Shown here: piece after piece, positions 17,544-26,515 of the stretch | Position numbering within the stretch: position 1 is the first letter of the stretch | How the letters are laid out: every line of letters begins with the position of its first letter | DNA from: Sphingomonas phyllosphaerae 5.2 | Lineage (GTDB): Bacteria > Pseudomonadota > Alphaproteobacteria > Sphingomonadales > Sphingomonadaceae | Assembly (NCBI RefSeq): GCF_000419605.1 | Contig: NZ_ATTI01000001.1 | Span: forward strand, 3,506,501-3,570,500 | Direction: 5' to 3' | DNA: 64,000 bases | Translations under genes and position numbers: made by a program | Notes under the pieces: generated by a model | The model's database searches: none | What the model saw: only the letters and a program-made list of their open reading frames with translations | Told to the model about the DNA's origin: nothing

Positions 17544-19808
17544 ATGATGATGCGCCCTTCCGTCCTGATCGCCACGCTGCTGCTTTCCGTCAGCGCCGCG
17601 CAGGCCCAGACCGCTTCCGACGCGCGCGCCGCGCTTGCCCGGTTGGGCATCCCCGAAGGCAAGGTCGCGGTCACGCTCACCAAAGCCGCCGACGCACGCT
17701 ACCGCGTACAGGTCGCGCGCGACCGCGTCGCCGTCACCGCCTCCTCGCCGGTCGCCGCCGTGCGCGGTGTCACCGCGCTGCTGGAGCGGCAAGGACTCTT
17801 CCACGCCTCCTGGGAGGGCGGCCGCGTGGGTGCGCTCAACGGGTTGCCGCCTGCCGACAGCGGGTGGGTGTCGTCGCCGTTCGCGTACCGGGCGTTCCTC
17901 AACACCTGCACCTATGGCTACACCACGCCGTGGTGGAACTGGTCACGCTGGGAACGCGAGATCGACCTGATGGCGGTGCACGGCGTGGACATGCCGCTGG
18001 CGATGGAGGGGCAGGAGTACATCTGGCGCGCCTTGTGGCGCGAGCAGGGTTTGAGCGACGCGCAGGTATCGCAGTTGTTCGCGGGCGCGCCCTTCCTGCC
18101 ATGGGAGCGGATGGGCAACATGGCCGGTTATCGCGCGCCGCTATCGGGCAATTGGATCGAGAAGAAGCGCAATCTGCAAAAGCGCATTCTCGGGCGGATG
18201 CGTGCGCTTGGCATGACGCCGATCCTTCCCGCCTTCGCCGGCTACGTCCCCGAAGCATTCGCAAAGGCGCACCCGGAGGCACGCATCTACCGGATGCGGC
18301 AATGGGAGGGCTTCCCGGGCACTTACTGGCTCGATCCGTCCGATCCGCTGTTCGCGAAACTGGCCGCCCGGTTCCTGAAGCTCTACACCGCGGAATACGG
18401 CGCGGGCCGTTATTACCTCGCCGACGCGTTCAACGAGATGGTGCCGCCGATCGCCGACGACGGCAGCGACACCGCCGCCGCCAGCTATGGCGACAGTATC
18501 GCGAACACCGCCGCCACCCGCGCCGCGGCGCTGCCGAAAGCGGTGCGCGATGCGCGGCTGGCCGCCTACGGCAAGCGCCTGTTCACCGCGATCGCCGATG
18601 CGCAGCCGGGTGCGACATGGGTGATGCAGGGCTGGCTGTTCGGTGCCGACAAGACCTTCTGGACCCGCGACGCGATCGCCGCCTTCCTGCGCGACGTGCC
18701 CGACAAGCGGATGCTGATCCTCGATATCGGCAACGATCGCTATCCCGGGATCTGGAAACAGACCAACGGCTTCGACGGCAAGGACTGGATCTACGGCTAC
18801 GTCCACAATTACGGCGGCAGCAACCCCGTCTATGGCGCGCCGGACTTCTACCGCACCGACATCGCGGCGTTGCTCGCCGATCCGGCTCGCGGGCAGGTGC
18901 GCGGGTTCGGGATGTTCCCGGAGGGTCTGCACAGCAACAGCCTGGTCTACGATTATGCCTTCGACGCGGCGTGGCCCGGCGCCGACATGGCGCTGTCGTC
19001 ATGGCTGGAGCGCCATACCCGCGCCCGCTACGGCCGGAGCGACCTTGCGCTGGTCGCGGCGTGGCGCGACGTGGTCGCGGGCGTGTACGACGTCCGCTAC
19101 TGGACGCCGCGCTGGTGGAACGAACGCGCAGGCGCCTATTTGTTCTTCAAGCGCCCCACCGCCGATGCGCCGGCCTTTCCCGCCGAGCCGGGCGACCGGG
19201 CGAGGGCGGTCGCGGGGATCCAGGCGCTGCTGAAGCTCGCCTCGCAGCACCGCGACAGCGCACTTTTCCGCTACGATCTCATCGATCTCGTCCGCCACGA
19301 AGCGAGCCTGTCGCTCGACGGTCACATCAAGGCGGCGGTCGCCGCCTATCAGCGTGGCGATGTGCCGGCCGGCGATCACGAAACCGCACGGATCAAGCGG
19401 TTGGCGGAGGCGATCGACCGCTTGATCGGCGGCCAGCAGGAAACGCTCGCCAGCTGGATCGCCGACGCGCGCGCCTACGGCGACACTCCCGCCGAGAAGC
19501 GCCGTTATGAGGAGGATGCCAAGGCGCAAGTCACCGTCTGGGGCGGCGCAGGACACCTCGGCGACTACGCCTCCAAGGCATGGGCCGGGATGTACGCCGG
19601 TTATTATCTGCCGCGCTGGACAATGTACCTCGCCCGGGCCCGCACCGCAGCGCTGGCGGGGCGCACGGTCGATGACGCCGCGTTCACCGTGCGCCTGCGC
19701 GACTGGGAAGAAAGATGGGTAAGCGACGGCCGCAGCCATCGCTCTGCGCCGCCCGCCGACGCGATCGGCGACGCGCGCGCGTTGATGACGGAGATCGCAC
19801 GGCCATGA
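17544..19808 (+). CDS. Alpha-N-acetylglucosaminidase, GH89 (NAGLU-like)
   Basis: A 754-residue exported enzyme: signal peptide VLIATLLLSVSAAQAQ, an N-terminal domain, then the GH89 catalytic barrel with LNTCTYGYTTPWWNWSRW, EREIDLMAVHGVDMPLA, GQEYIWR, LPWERMGNMAGY, TYWLDPSDPLF and YYLADAFNEM, all strong family signatures. The catalytic glutamates are expected in the ADAFNEM and later MFPEG regions, both present. GH89 enzymes remove terminal alpha-linked N-acetylglucosamine, as in heparan-type or mucin-type glycans. ATG 17544 has AAGGA eight bases upstream. The stop overlaps the next start as ATGA, so the two are translationally coupled. Confidence 0.95.
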   Translation: MMMRPSVLIATLLLSVSAAQAQTASDARAALARLGIPEGKVAVTLTKAADARYRVQVARDRVAVTASSPVAAVRGVTALLERQGLFHASWEGGRVGALNGLPPADSGWVSSPFAYRAFLNTCTYGYTTPWWNWSRWEREIDLMAVHGVDMPLAMEGQEYIWRALWREQGLSDAQVSQLFAGAPFLPWERMGNMAGYRAPLSGNWIEKKRNLQKRILGRMRALGMTPILPAFAGYVPEAFAKAHPEARIYRMRQWEGFPGTYWLDPSDPLFAKLAARFLKLYTAEYGAGRYYLADAFNEMVPPIADDGSDTAAASYGDSIANTAATRAAALPKAVRDARLAAYGKRLFTAIADAQPGATWVMQGWLFGADKTFWTRDAIAAFLRDVPDKRMLILDIGNDRYPGIWKQTNGFDGKDWIYGYVHNYGGSNPVYGAPDFYRTDIAALLADPARGQVRGFGMFPEGLHSNSLVYDYAFDAAWPGADMALSSWLERHTRARYGRSDLALVAAWRDVVAGVYDVRYWTPRWWNERAGAYLFFKRPTADAPAFPAEPGDRARAVAGIQALLKLASQHRDSALFRYDLIDLVRHEASLSLDGHIKAAVAAYQRGDVPAGDHETARIKRLAEAIDRLIGGQQETLASWIADARAYGDTPAEKRRYEEDAKAQVTVWGGAGHLGDYASKAWAGMYAGYYLPRWTMYLARARTAALAGRTVDDAAFTVRLRDWEERWVSDGRSHRSAPPADAIGDARALMTEIARP

Positions 19809-20932
19809 CGACGCGCGCCACGCGGCCGGAGCGGTTCGCCTCGCTCGACATGTTTCGCGGCGCGACGATCTTCCTGATGATCGTCGTCAACACTGCCGGT
19901 GCGGGCGAGCCGTTCGCACAGCTCGTCCACGCGCCGTGGATCGGCTTCACACTCGCCGATCTCGTCTACCCGTCGTTCCTTTTCGCTGTCGGCAACGCGA
20001 TGAGCTTCGCGTTGACCCGCCCGATGAGCGACGCCGCGTTCCTGCGCCGGCTGTTCAAGCGCGCGGCGCTGATCTTCCTCCTCGGCTTTCTGATGTACTG
20101 GTATCCGTTCGTCACGCACGAGCCGGACGGCAGCTGGGCGCTCAAGCCATTCGCCGAAACGCGCGTCACCGGCGTGCTGCAACGGATCGCGCTATGTTAT
20201 CTGCTGGCCGGGCTGCTGGCGCGCTATCTGTCGCCCCGGTGGCTGGTTGCGGCGGCCGTCGCGTTGGTGGCAGGGCAATGGGTGATCCTGCTCGGACTGA
20301 GCCCGACCGGCGAGGCGTTCGGGCGCTACCGCAATGCGGGCACGTCGTTCGATCTGTGGCTGATCGGGCCGCAGCATCTCTACCGGAGGGATCACGGCTT
20401 CGATCCCGAGGGCTTGCTCGGCACCCTGCCCGCCACCGCCAACGTTATCGCAGGGTTCCTGGCCGGCGTGGCGATCCAGCGGTGGGGCAAGCACATGGCG
20501 ACCGTCACGCGGATGACCACGATCGGTGTCGCACTGGTCGTCGCGGCGCTGCTGCTCGCGCCGGTGTTGCCGATTGCCAAGAAGCTGTGGACCGGCTCGT
20601 TCGTGCTGTTGACGGTCGGGATCGACATGATCCTGCTGGGCGGCGTGATCGGGCTGGTCGAGTTGAAGGGGATGCGCGCCGGGCGTGACTTCCTGCAGAT
20701 GCTGGGGCGCAACCCCCTGGCGATCTATCTCTTCTCCGAGCTGCTGGTCGTCACGATGGAGTTGATCCATGTCCGCCCCGATGTCGGACTCTACAGCTGG
20801 ATCGGAGAGACGTGGTTCCAGGCGTTCGCGCCGGGACCGGTCGGGTCGTTGCTGTGCGCGCTCGCCTATACGCTCCTGTGCTGCTGGTTCGGGCGCGCGC
20901 TGGACCGGCGCGGAATCATCCTGAAGGTCTGA
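19805..20932 (+). CDS. HGSNAT/NagX-like multi-pass membrane acyltransferase homologue (DUF5009)
   Basis: A 375-residue polytopic membrane protein with about ten hydrophobic segments. It begins with RFASLDMFRGATIFLMIVVN, the family signature shared with heparan-alpha-glucosaminide N-acetyltransferase and bacterial NagX, followed by PWIGFTLADLVYPSFLFAVG, VLQRIALCYLLAGLLA and GRNPLAIYLFSELL. In N-acetylglucosamine-utilisation loci NagX is thought to act on the sugar at the inner membrane; transport or acetyl transfer are both possible here. It overlaps the GH89 gene by 4 bases, strongly suggesting a shared substrate. Confidence 0.9.
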   Translation: MTTRATRPERFASLDMFRGATIFLMIVVNTAGAGEPFAQLVHAPWIGFTLADLVYPSFLFAVGNAMSFALTRPMSDAAFLRRLFKRAALIFLLGFLMYWYPFVTHEPDGSWALKPFAETRVTGVLQRIALCYLLAGLLARYLSPRWLVAAAVALVAGQWVILLGLSPTGEAFGRYRNAGTSFDLWLIGPQHLYRRDHGFDPEGLLGTLPATANVIAGFLAGVAIQRWGKHMATVTRMTTIGVALVVAALLLAPVLPIAKKLWTGSFVLLTVGIDMILLGGVIGLVELKGMRAGRDFLQMLGRNPLAIYLFSELLVVTMELIHVRPDVGLYSWIGETWFQAFAPGPVGSLLCALAYTLLCCWFGRALDRRGIILKV

Positions 20933-21176
20933 TCCTCACGCGCCCTGCTTGCGGTGCATGGCGATCGGCATGGCGGCACAGATCAGGCGCGGCGGGGCGA
21001 CGCTCTGTGAGGCCTATCTCATTGTAATAGCAGCCTCTGTTGTAGCGCCGATAGCACTGGCGATTCCGAATGAAGCCGGTGTAACGTCGTCGTCGTCGCG
21101 GCAACGACGCTTGTTATCCGAACGGGCGTCGCTGCCGAAAAAGAGAATGTCGACGACAACGGAGGAGGGAATGGCC

Positions 21177-22127
21177 ATGGATCGACGAAGGCGTGGACTG
21201 AGGAAGGCATTGTTCGGCTATTTGGGTGCGCTCGCATTGGCGGGCACGGCGATCGCGCTCCCCGCCCGTGCACAGGACGACCGGATGACCCCGATCGCCA
21301 CCCCCGCGCAGCCGGCGGCGATCACGCTCGACACCGGCCCGCTGCCCGACGGGAAGAACCCGGAGGCGTGGCACCGGCAATATGGCAGCACCTTTACGCG
21401 CAACGTGACGATCGCCACGCTGACGCCGTTCCTGCCCGCCCCCGGCACCGCGACCGGCGCGGCGGTGGTGGTGGCGCCGGGCGGCGGGTTCCGCACGCTG
21501 TCGATGGAGAACGAGGGCTGGGACGTCGCCAAGGCGCTGGCCAAGCGCGGCGTGGCGGCATTCGTGCTGAAATACCGGTTGAACCAGACGCCCGCCGACA
21601 TGCCCGGGTTCGAGAAATCGATGGCGGAGATCTTTTCGAGCGCCGCACCGCGCCCGCGCGTCGACCCCAATGCAATGACCGCGCGGCTGGGGCCGCAGAT
21701 CGCCGATGCACGCGCGGCGTTCGCGCTGATCCGCAAGCGCGCTGCGGAATGGAAGGTCGACCCGGAGCGGGTGGGGATGATCGGTTTCTCGGCGGGCGCG
21801 ATGCTGACGATGGCGACGACGCTGGCCGGTGAGGATGCGAAGCCGGCGTTCATCGCGAACATCTACGGCCCGCTCGGCGCCGTCGACGTCCCGGCCGACG
21901 CGCCGCCGCTGTTCATCGCGCTGGCGGCGGACGATCCATTCTTCGCCAACGATGGGATCGGCCTTGTCGACAAATGGCGCGCAGCGAAGCGGCCGGTGGA
22001 ATTCCACCTGTACGAACAGGGCGGGCACGGTTTCGGCATGTACCAGAAGCCGACCACTACCACCGGCTGGTTCGATGCCTATGCACGGTGGCTGGCCATG
22101 CACGGATTATTGGCCGCGAAGAAATAA
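21177..22127 (+). CDS. Exported alpha/beta hydrolase (esterase-like)
   Basis: A 316-residue protein with a signal peptide (GALALAGTAIALPARAQ). The hydrolase fold shows AAVVVAPGGGFRTLSMENEG with the oxyanion-side glycine run, VGMIGFSAGAMLTMA containing the nucleophile serine (GFSAG), an acid residue in the ALAADDPFF strand and the histidine in YEQGGHGFGM. It resembles bacterial acetyl esterases that deacetylate polysaccharides, although substrates vary. GGAGGAGG at 21161-21168 favours ATG 21177 (8-base spacing) over ATG 21171 (2 bases). It follows the NagX-like gene by 244 bases and may be a separate transcript of the same locus. Confidence 0.9.
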   Translation: MDRRRRGLRKALFGYLGALALAGTAIALPARAQDDRMTPIATPAQPAAITLDTGPLPDGKNPEAWHRQYGSTFTRNVTIATLTPFLPAPGTATGAAVVVAPGGGFRTLSMENEGWDVAKALAKRGVAAFVLKYRLNQTPADMPGFEKSMAEIFSSAAPRPRVDPNAMTARLGPQIADARAAFALIRKRAAEWKVDPERVGMIGFSAGAMLTMATTLAGEDAKPAFIANIYGPLGAVDVPADAPPLFIALAADDPFFANDGIGLVDKWRAAKRPVEFHLYEQGGHGFGMYQKPTTTTGWFDAYARWLAMHGLLAAKK

Positions 22128-22184
22128 GGGCCTGCGAAATAGTAGCGCGTCGGGCGGGCCACGTGCCCTCCCGCCGCCAAGCGT

Positions 22185-22535
22185 TCAGAAAGCGCGGACT
22201 CGCGTTGCGAACCGGCCGGCGAGCGCTGCGATCACGGTGGCGGGGATCGCCAGCAGGCACAGGATCAGCAGGCCGGCGGCGAGCAGGGACCCCGTTCCGC
22301 CGTTGAACCACATGACCGGAAGTTGGGCGAACGTGACCAGCCCGCCGGCACGCCAGCCCTGCCTGCCGAGCCGATAGCCGCCGGCGGCGGCGAGCACGCA
22401 GGAAAACGGGTACCAAAGACGCCAATAGGCCTCGCCGTCCCACGGCTCGGCGACGCCGGCCGTTCGACAGACCAGGTGCCAGTACAATCCGCTGACGATC
22501 AACAGCGAGACGGCTTTCGTCGTTTGAAGCCTCAT
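22185..22535 (-). CDS. Small membrane protein of unknown function
   Basis: A 116-residue protein with about four hydrophobic segments (VSLLIVSGLYWHLV, YPFSCVLAAAGGYRLG, LVTFAQLPVMWFNGG, LLILCLLAIPATVIAALAG) and no recognisable domain. The frame is open to 22724; ATG 22535 was taken because the membrane protein starts there. It lies downstream of the large TonB receptor on the same strand and could be cotranscribed with it, with 136 bases between. Confidence 0.6.
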   Translation of the reverse strand: MRLQTTKAVSLLIVSGLYWHLVCRTAGVAEPWDGEAYWRLWYPFSCVLAAAGGYRLGRQGWRAGGLVTFAQLPVMWFNGGTGSLLAAGLLILCLLAIPATVIAALAGRFATRVRAF

Positions 22536-22671
22536 CGCCGCGTGATCGCACGTCCGGTCGGCGGTGCCAACGGTTCGGCGAAACGTCACTTGCGCCACTC
22601 CGCTCTTGCGTGATCGCGATGGTGGATACCTTCGGGAGAGGGAACGTGGCGCTCCCCCTCCCCTTCCCCGA

Positions 22672-25506
22672 TCAGAAGCGGAAGCGGACGCCCAGCGAGT
22701 AATAACGGCCTTCCTCGCGGACATCGACGGGGTAACCGGCGTCGGCAGCGAAGTTGCGGAAGTTGCGCCACGGCTGCGCGAGGATGTTGCTGACGTCGGC
22801 CGTAAGGGTGATGTTCTCGACCGGCGTGTAGGACGCCGAGAAATCGAGCCGCGAGATCGGCATCACCGACACGCCCGCGAATTGCGCCTCACCGGGATTG
22901 CGGGTGAAGCTGTCGACGAAGCTGGAGCGGCGATTGTACGAGAGGCGCGCCGAGATCGGGCCCTTCTCGTAGAAGCCGGTGACGTTGTAGGTCCATTTCG
23001 ACACGCCGGTAATCGGCACGACCGGCGCTTCCTCACCCAGCGTCGAAGGCAACCGGTTCGTGCCGTCGAGGTAGGTGACGTTCAGCTGCGTCCCGAACCC
23101 GCTGAGCAAGCCGGGCAGGAAATCGAAGAACGTCTGGAAGTTCGCCTCCGCGCCCTTGATGCGACCGGAGCCGGCGTTTTCAGGGCGCGACACCTGCAAG
23201 CGGCCGTAGGTCGGATCCTGCACGACGCTGGTGTAGGTGCTGATGAAACCGAACAGGTCGCGATAGAAGACCGAGGCCGTGATCGAGCCGGTCGGCGCGA
23301 AATACCATTCGAGCGTGGCGTCGAAGTTGTTCGAGGTCAGCGGCACCAGATCCGGGTTGCCGCCGCTGCCGTTGGCGTCGAACAGCGAGCCGGTGGCATT
23401 GTTGCGGGTGATGTTGAACGCCGGGTTCAGCTGCGAGAAGCTGGGACGCGTGCGCGTCTCGGTATAGCCCAGGCGACCTTGCAGCTTGTCGGTAAACTTC
23501 AGCCGCATCCCGAACGAGGGCAGTACGTCGACGTAATTCTGGCGATTGTCCTGCGGCACGAACGAGATCACGCCGTCGGTCGCCAGTCGCGTGACGCCCG
23601 AATAGGTGCCGTCGTTGTTGACGACGCGCACCCCGGCGGTGCCGTCGATCTCGACGCCTGCGACGGTGAAGTCGTAATGGCCCATCAGATAGGCCGCGTA
23701 GGTGCTTTCCTGCGCGCGGAAGCCGCCATCGGGCCGCAGCGCGATCTCCTCCTGCGCAAAGCGCGCTACGTTGTCGCGGAGATCGAGATTGGTCGGATCA
23801 CGCGCGATCAGTCGCGGGCCGACCGAGTACGTGAGCGCACGCAGCGCATCGAAGTTCGATCGGATCGCCGAGCGGCTGGGCATCAGCCAATTGCGGAACT
23901 GCGCGGCAGGCTGGCGGAAGCCGTCCTGCACTGTCTCGAGCTGCCCGGTCGGCAGGCTGGCGAGCGGGATGCCGAGCGCGTCGGTGGCCAGGTAACGATC
24001 GCCCTGTTCCAGCCGCGCGGTGCGCGAGACCCAGCGCAAGCCGAAGTCGAGCCGCTGGAGGAACGGCAGGTCGGTGTCGAGTTGCACGTCGCCGCGCCAT
24101 TGATGGCCGCCGCCGGTGGCGTGGTAACGCTTCTGGTAGAAACCGCGCCAGATGTAATTGTCCGGGTTCGTCGCGTCGAAGCCGGGAAAGCTGAACGACG
24201 CGCCCCCATCGCGATCGAACTCCACGTTGGTGGTCGGAGACGAGGCGAAGCGCGAGTCCAGACTGTATTCGAGCTGCGAATAGGTGCTGTAGGTATAGGC
24301 GTAGTCGCTGCTGATCCGCGCGCGATCGCCCTTCCAGACGAAGCCGATCGCGCCCTGATAGGTGTCGGTACGATCGTTGAAGGTCGAACGAAACATCTGC
24401 GGCGCAAGGCCGCCGCTTTTCGTCATGCTGACCACCTTGCGCGGATCGCTCGGGTCGAGGACGACGTTGCTGAGCGTTGGGCGCGTGCCGGTCTGGCCGG
24501 GCAGTGCGAGCGTGGCGTCGGTCAGCAACGCGGTGAAGTTCTCGTTCGACTGCTCGCCACGATACGCCTGCCACAGGCCGTCGGCGTAGATCTCCAGTCG
24601 ATCATTGGGTCGCCATTGCAGGCTGCCATTGACCGACGGGCGCGTGCGCGTGCCGGTGGCGAAGTAGTTGCCGACCGAATTGGGAAAGCGGAAGTCGGTC
24701 CCCACGCCCGGCGTGGCCACCGCCAGATCGTCGGTGGCGTTGCCCGCGTCGCCAGCCGCGGTACGCGTTCCCTGGTCGTTGAAGCGCACGGCGTTGCGGT
24801 AGCGCGTGCGGGTGATCGCGAAGTTCACCAGCGCACCGATCTCGCCGATGCCGGTATCCCAGCGATCGGTGATCAGGATGTTGCCGACGGGGTCGAGCTT
24901 GCCGGACTGGTCGTTGTAATTTCCACGGATCCCGCCGGCGATCTCGAAGCCCTTGAAATCGAACGGGCGGCGCGAGCGGACGTTGACGAGCCCCGCCAGC
25001 CCCGGCTCGATCAGGTCGGCGGTGCCGGACTTGTAGACCTCCAGTGCGGCAAGCGCACCCGCGGGGAAATCCTGCAACGCGACGCCGCGGTTCTCGGCGG
25101 TGAAGATCTCGCGGCCGTTGAAGGTGGTGGTGATGTCGGGCAGGCCGCGGATCAGCACGCCATTGGCTTCGTCGTTCGAGCGGTTGACCTGCACGCCGGT
25201 GACGCGGGCGAGCGCTTCGGACGCATTGTTGTCGGGCAGCTTGCCGATGTCCTCGGCGACGACTGCGTCGAGGATCGAGCTGGAATTCCGCTTCAGCTCC
25301 TGTGCCGAACGCAGGCTGGCCCGCACGCCGGTGACGACGATGTCGTCGGCGGCAGGGCCGGCGGCAGCGGGTGCCTGAACAGGAGCTTCCGCCGAAACCG
25401 GCGCAGCAGCCGGCGTGACCGCGGCCTGTCCCATCGCCACCCCCGGCATGACCGCGGTACCGGTCAAAAGAACTGTCCGCAAAAGGACCGCCCTGGTGGC
25501 TTTCAC
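22672..25506 (-). CDS. TonB-dependent receptor of the Xanthomonas/Caulobacter carbohydrate type
   Basis: A 944-residue outer-membrane receptor. After a signal peptide, DDIVVTGVRASLRSAQELKR is the TonB-box region, and EDIGKLPDNNASEALARVTG, VLIRGLPDITTTFNGREIF and EVYKSGTADLIEPGLAGLVN are the plug motifs typical of the family TIGR01782. The barrel ends in YYSLGVRFRF. The GTG start at 25506 has GGGAGAG about 5 bases upstream; the in-frame ATG at 25533 lacks one. Such receptors import glycans or glycosides. It is convergent with the GH89-NagX-esterase genes and is the likely importer for the locus. Confidence 0.93.
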   Translation of the reverse strand: MKATRAVLLRTVLLTGTAVMPGVAMGQAAVTPAAAPVSAEAPVQAPAAAGPAADDIVVTGVRASLRSAQELKRNSSSILDAVVAEDIGKLPDNNASEALARVTGVQVNRSNDEANGVLIRGLPDITTTFNGREIFTAENRGVALQDFPAGALAALEVYKSGTADLIEPGLAGLVNVRSRRPFDFKGFEIAGGIRGNYNDQSGKLDPVGNILITDRWDTGIGEIGALVNFAITRTRYRNAVRFNDQGTRTAAGDAGNATDDLAVATPGVGTDFRFPNSVGNYFATGTRTRPSVNGSLQWRPNDRLEIYADGLWQAYRGEQSNENFTALLTDATLALPGQTGTRPTLSNVVLDPSDPRKVVSMTKSGGLAPQMFRSTFNDRTDTYQGAIGFVWKGDRARISSDYAYTYSTYSQLEYSLDSRFASSPTTNVEFDRDGGASFSFPGFDATNPDNYIWRGFYQKRYHATGGGHQWRGDVQLDTDLPFLQRLDFGLRWVSRTARLEQGDRYLATDALGIPLASLPTGQLETVQDGFRQPAAQFRNWLMPSRSAIRSNFDALRALTYSVGPRLIARDPTNLDLRDNVARFAQEEIALRPDGGFRAQESTYAAYLMGHYDFTVAGVEIDGTAGVRVVNNDGTYSGVTRLATDGVISFVPQDNRQNYVDVLPSFGMRLKFTDKLQGRLGYTETRTRPSFSQLNPAFNITRNNATGSLFDANGSGGNPDLVPLTSNNFDATLEWYFAPTGSITASVFYRDLFGFISTYTSVVQDPTYGRLQVSRPENAGSGRIKGAEANFQTFFDFLPGLLSGFGTQLNVTYLDGTNRLPSTLGEEAPVVPITGVSKWTYNVTGFYEKGPISARLSYNRRSSFVDSFTRNPGEAQFAGVSVMPISRLDFSASYTPVENITLTADVSNILAQPWRNFRNFAADAGYPVDVREEGRYYSLGVRFRF

Positions 25507-25553
25507 TGCATCTCTCCCGCTGAACGGCCTCAAATTCGGCCTTAATTAATCAG

Positions 25554-25587
25554 ACATAATGGCAGTGTCATATAATCGTCAATATGA
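25554..25587 (-). promoter_or_regulatory. Promoter with overlapping operator-like repeat for the TonB receptor
   Basis: Reading leftwards, TTGACG (25582-25577) and TTATGT (25559-25554) are separated by exactly 17 bases in an AT-rich island, about 50 bases before the GTG start. A perfect inverted repeat TCATAT-N8-ATATGA (25568-25587) overlaps the -35 box, a placement suited to a repressor. Confidence 0.5.
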
Positions 25588-26085
25588 GGGACGCGCATCC
25601 TGCGTTCCTGCTGTAAGGTATTGCGACTCTAATCGGGCCAGTTACGCCGATGAGCTGCGACGAACGCAAGGTCAGACCGCCAAGATTTGTCCTACAAGCT
25701 GTTTGACGCCGCGATCCGGAGACGGCACACGGCCCTGCCGTGGATCCACGACCCGCGTCTCGCTTCTGGCGAAATTTGCGGACGGCGTTGCGCGCGTTCG
25801 ACGGCCGTACGCTCCTCAAGGTCTACACCGCTGCACGCCTTCTCTCGTGGATGAGGACGCCACCGACGCGGCGCACCGGGCCGTCGTGTCCGGGTCGGGT
25901 GCCGGAACGGCCATCGCGCCGATCGAAATGCTGACGCGTGGGGGTAGACGCCGCTTACGCATCGGAGCGTCCAGCCGATCGGTACGCGAAGGAGCGACGA
26001 TCTTAGGCGGCCGGGAGAATGTTCGAGCTACGCTCTCGAAGTGGCTGCCACAGCGCCGACGTGCCCTCGCTTCAGTGACACGTTA
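25588..26085. other. Region without a supported gene
   Basis: About 500 bases upstream of the TonB receptor. Several open frames cross it, but none has recognisable protein character or a convincing ribosome binding site. Confidence 0.5.
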
Positions 26086-26340
26086 TCAGTTCGGGCTCGC
26101 GTTGTTCTTCGTGCGCGATACGGGGAGCTTGCGTACCGACAAAGCATGACGGCCGGTCGCTCCACGCCCGATCCTGGGCGTGCGCGACGCCGGACGGGAG
26201 ATGAAGCGCCCGGCCAGCGCGAGATAGCCCTCCGCCATCTTGCGCAGAAACGCGCCATCGCCACACGCATCGACCCGCCGCGCCAACCCCGCGTGGCGCT
26301 CTGCCTGCGCACACAGATGAATCCTGTCCGGTCCCACCAC
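26086..26340 (-). CDS. Possible small protein (84 aa)
   Basis: The frame starting at GTG 26340 reads a helical segment RIHLCAQAERHAGLARRVD and FLRKMAEGYLALAGRF. That resembles short sphingomonad proteins of about 60-90 residues with helical QER..MA..Y..LA patterns, but the C-terminal half (after SRPASRT) looks unlike a folded protein. No good ribosome binding site. It could be a decayed gene. Confidence 0.3.
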   Translation of the reverse strand: MVGPDRIHLCAQAERHAGLARRVDACGDGAFLRKMAEGYLALAGRFISRPASRTPRIGRGATGRHALSVRKLPVSRTKNNASPN

Positions 26341-26515
26341 CCGGCAGCGCGCCGGTGCGCAGACCTTTCAAGGATCGCCGATCCGTGTCAGCCACGCTCC
26401 GTTGCGCGGCGGCGATACTGGCGGCGCCCCCCCGCGCACCGGCGGCGCCGGCGACTGTCCCCGCCTCCGTCGCCTTCCTACGCCGCACGCTTGCCGCCCG
26501 CCGAGGGAACGCGGT

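Noticed and set aside
22564..25545. 993-residue open frame on the plus strand opposite the TonB receptor
   Set aside because: Arginine/valine-rich, repetitive composition without any motif; the opposite strand carries a complete receptor. Long antisense frames are expected at this GC content.
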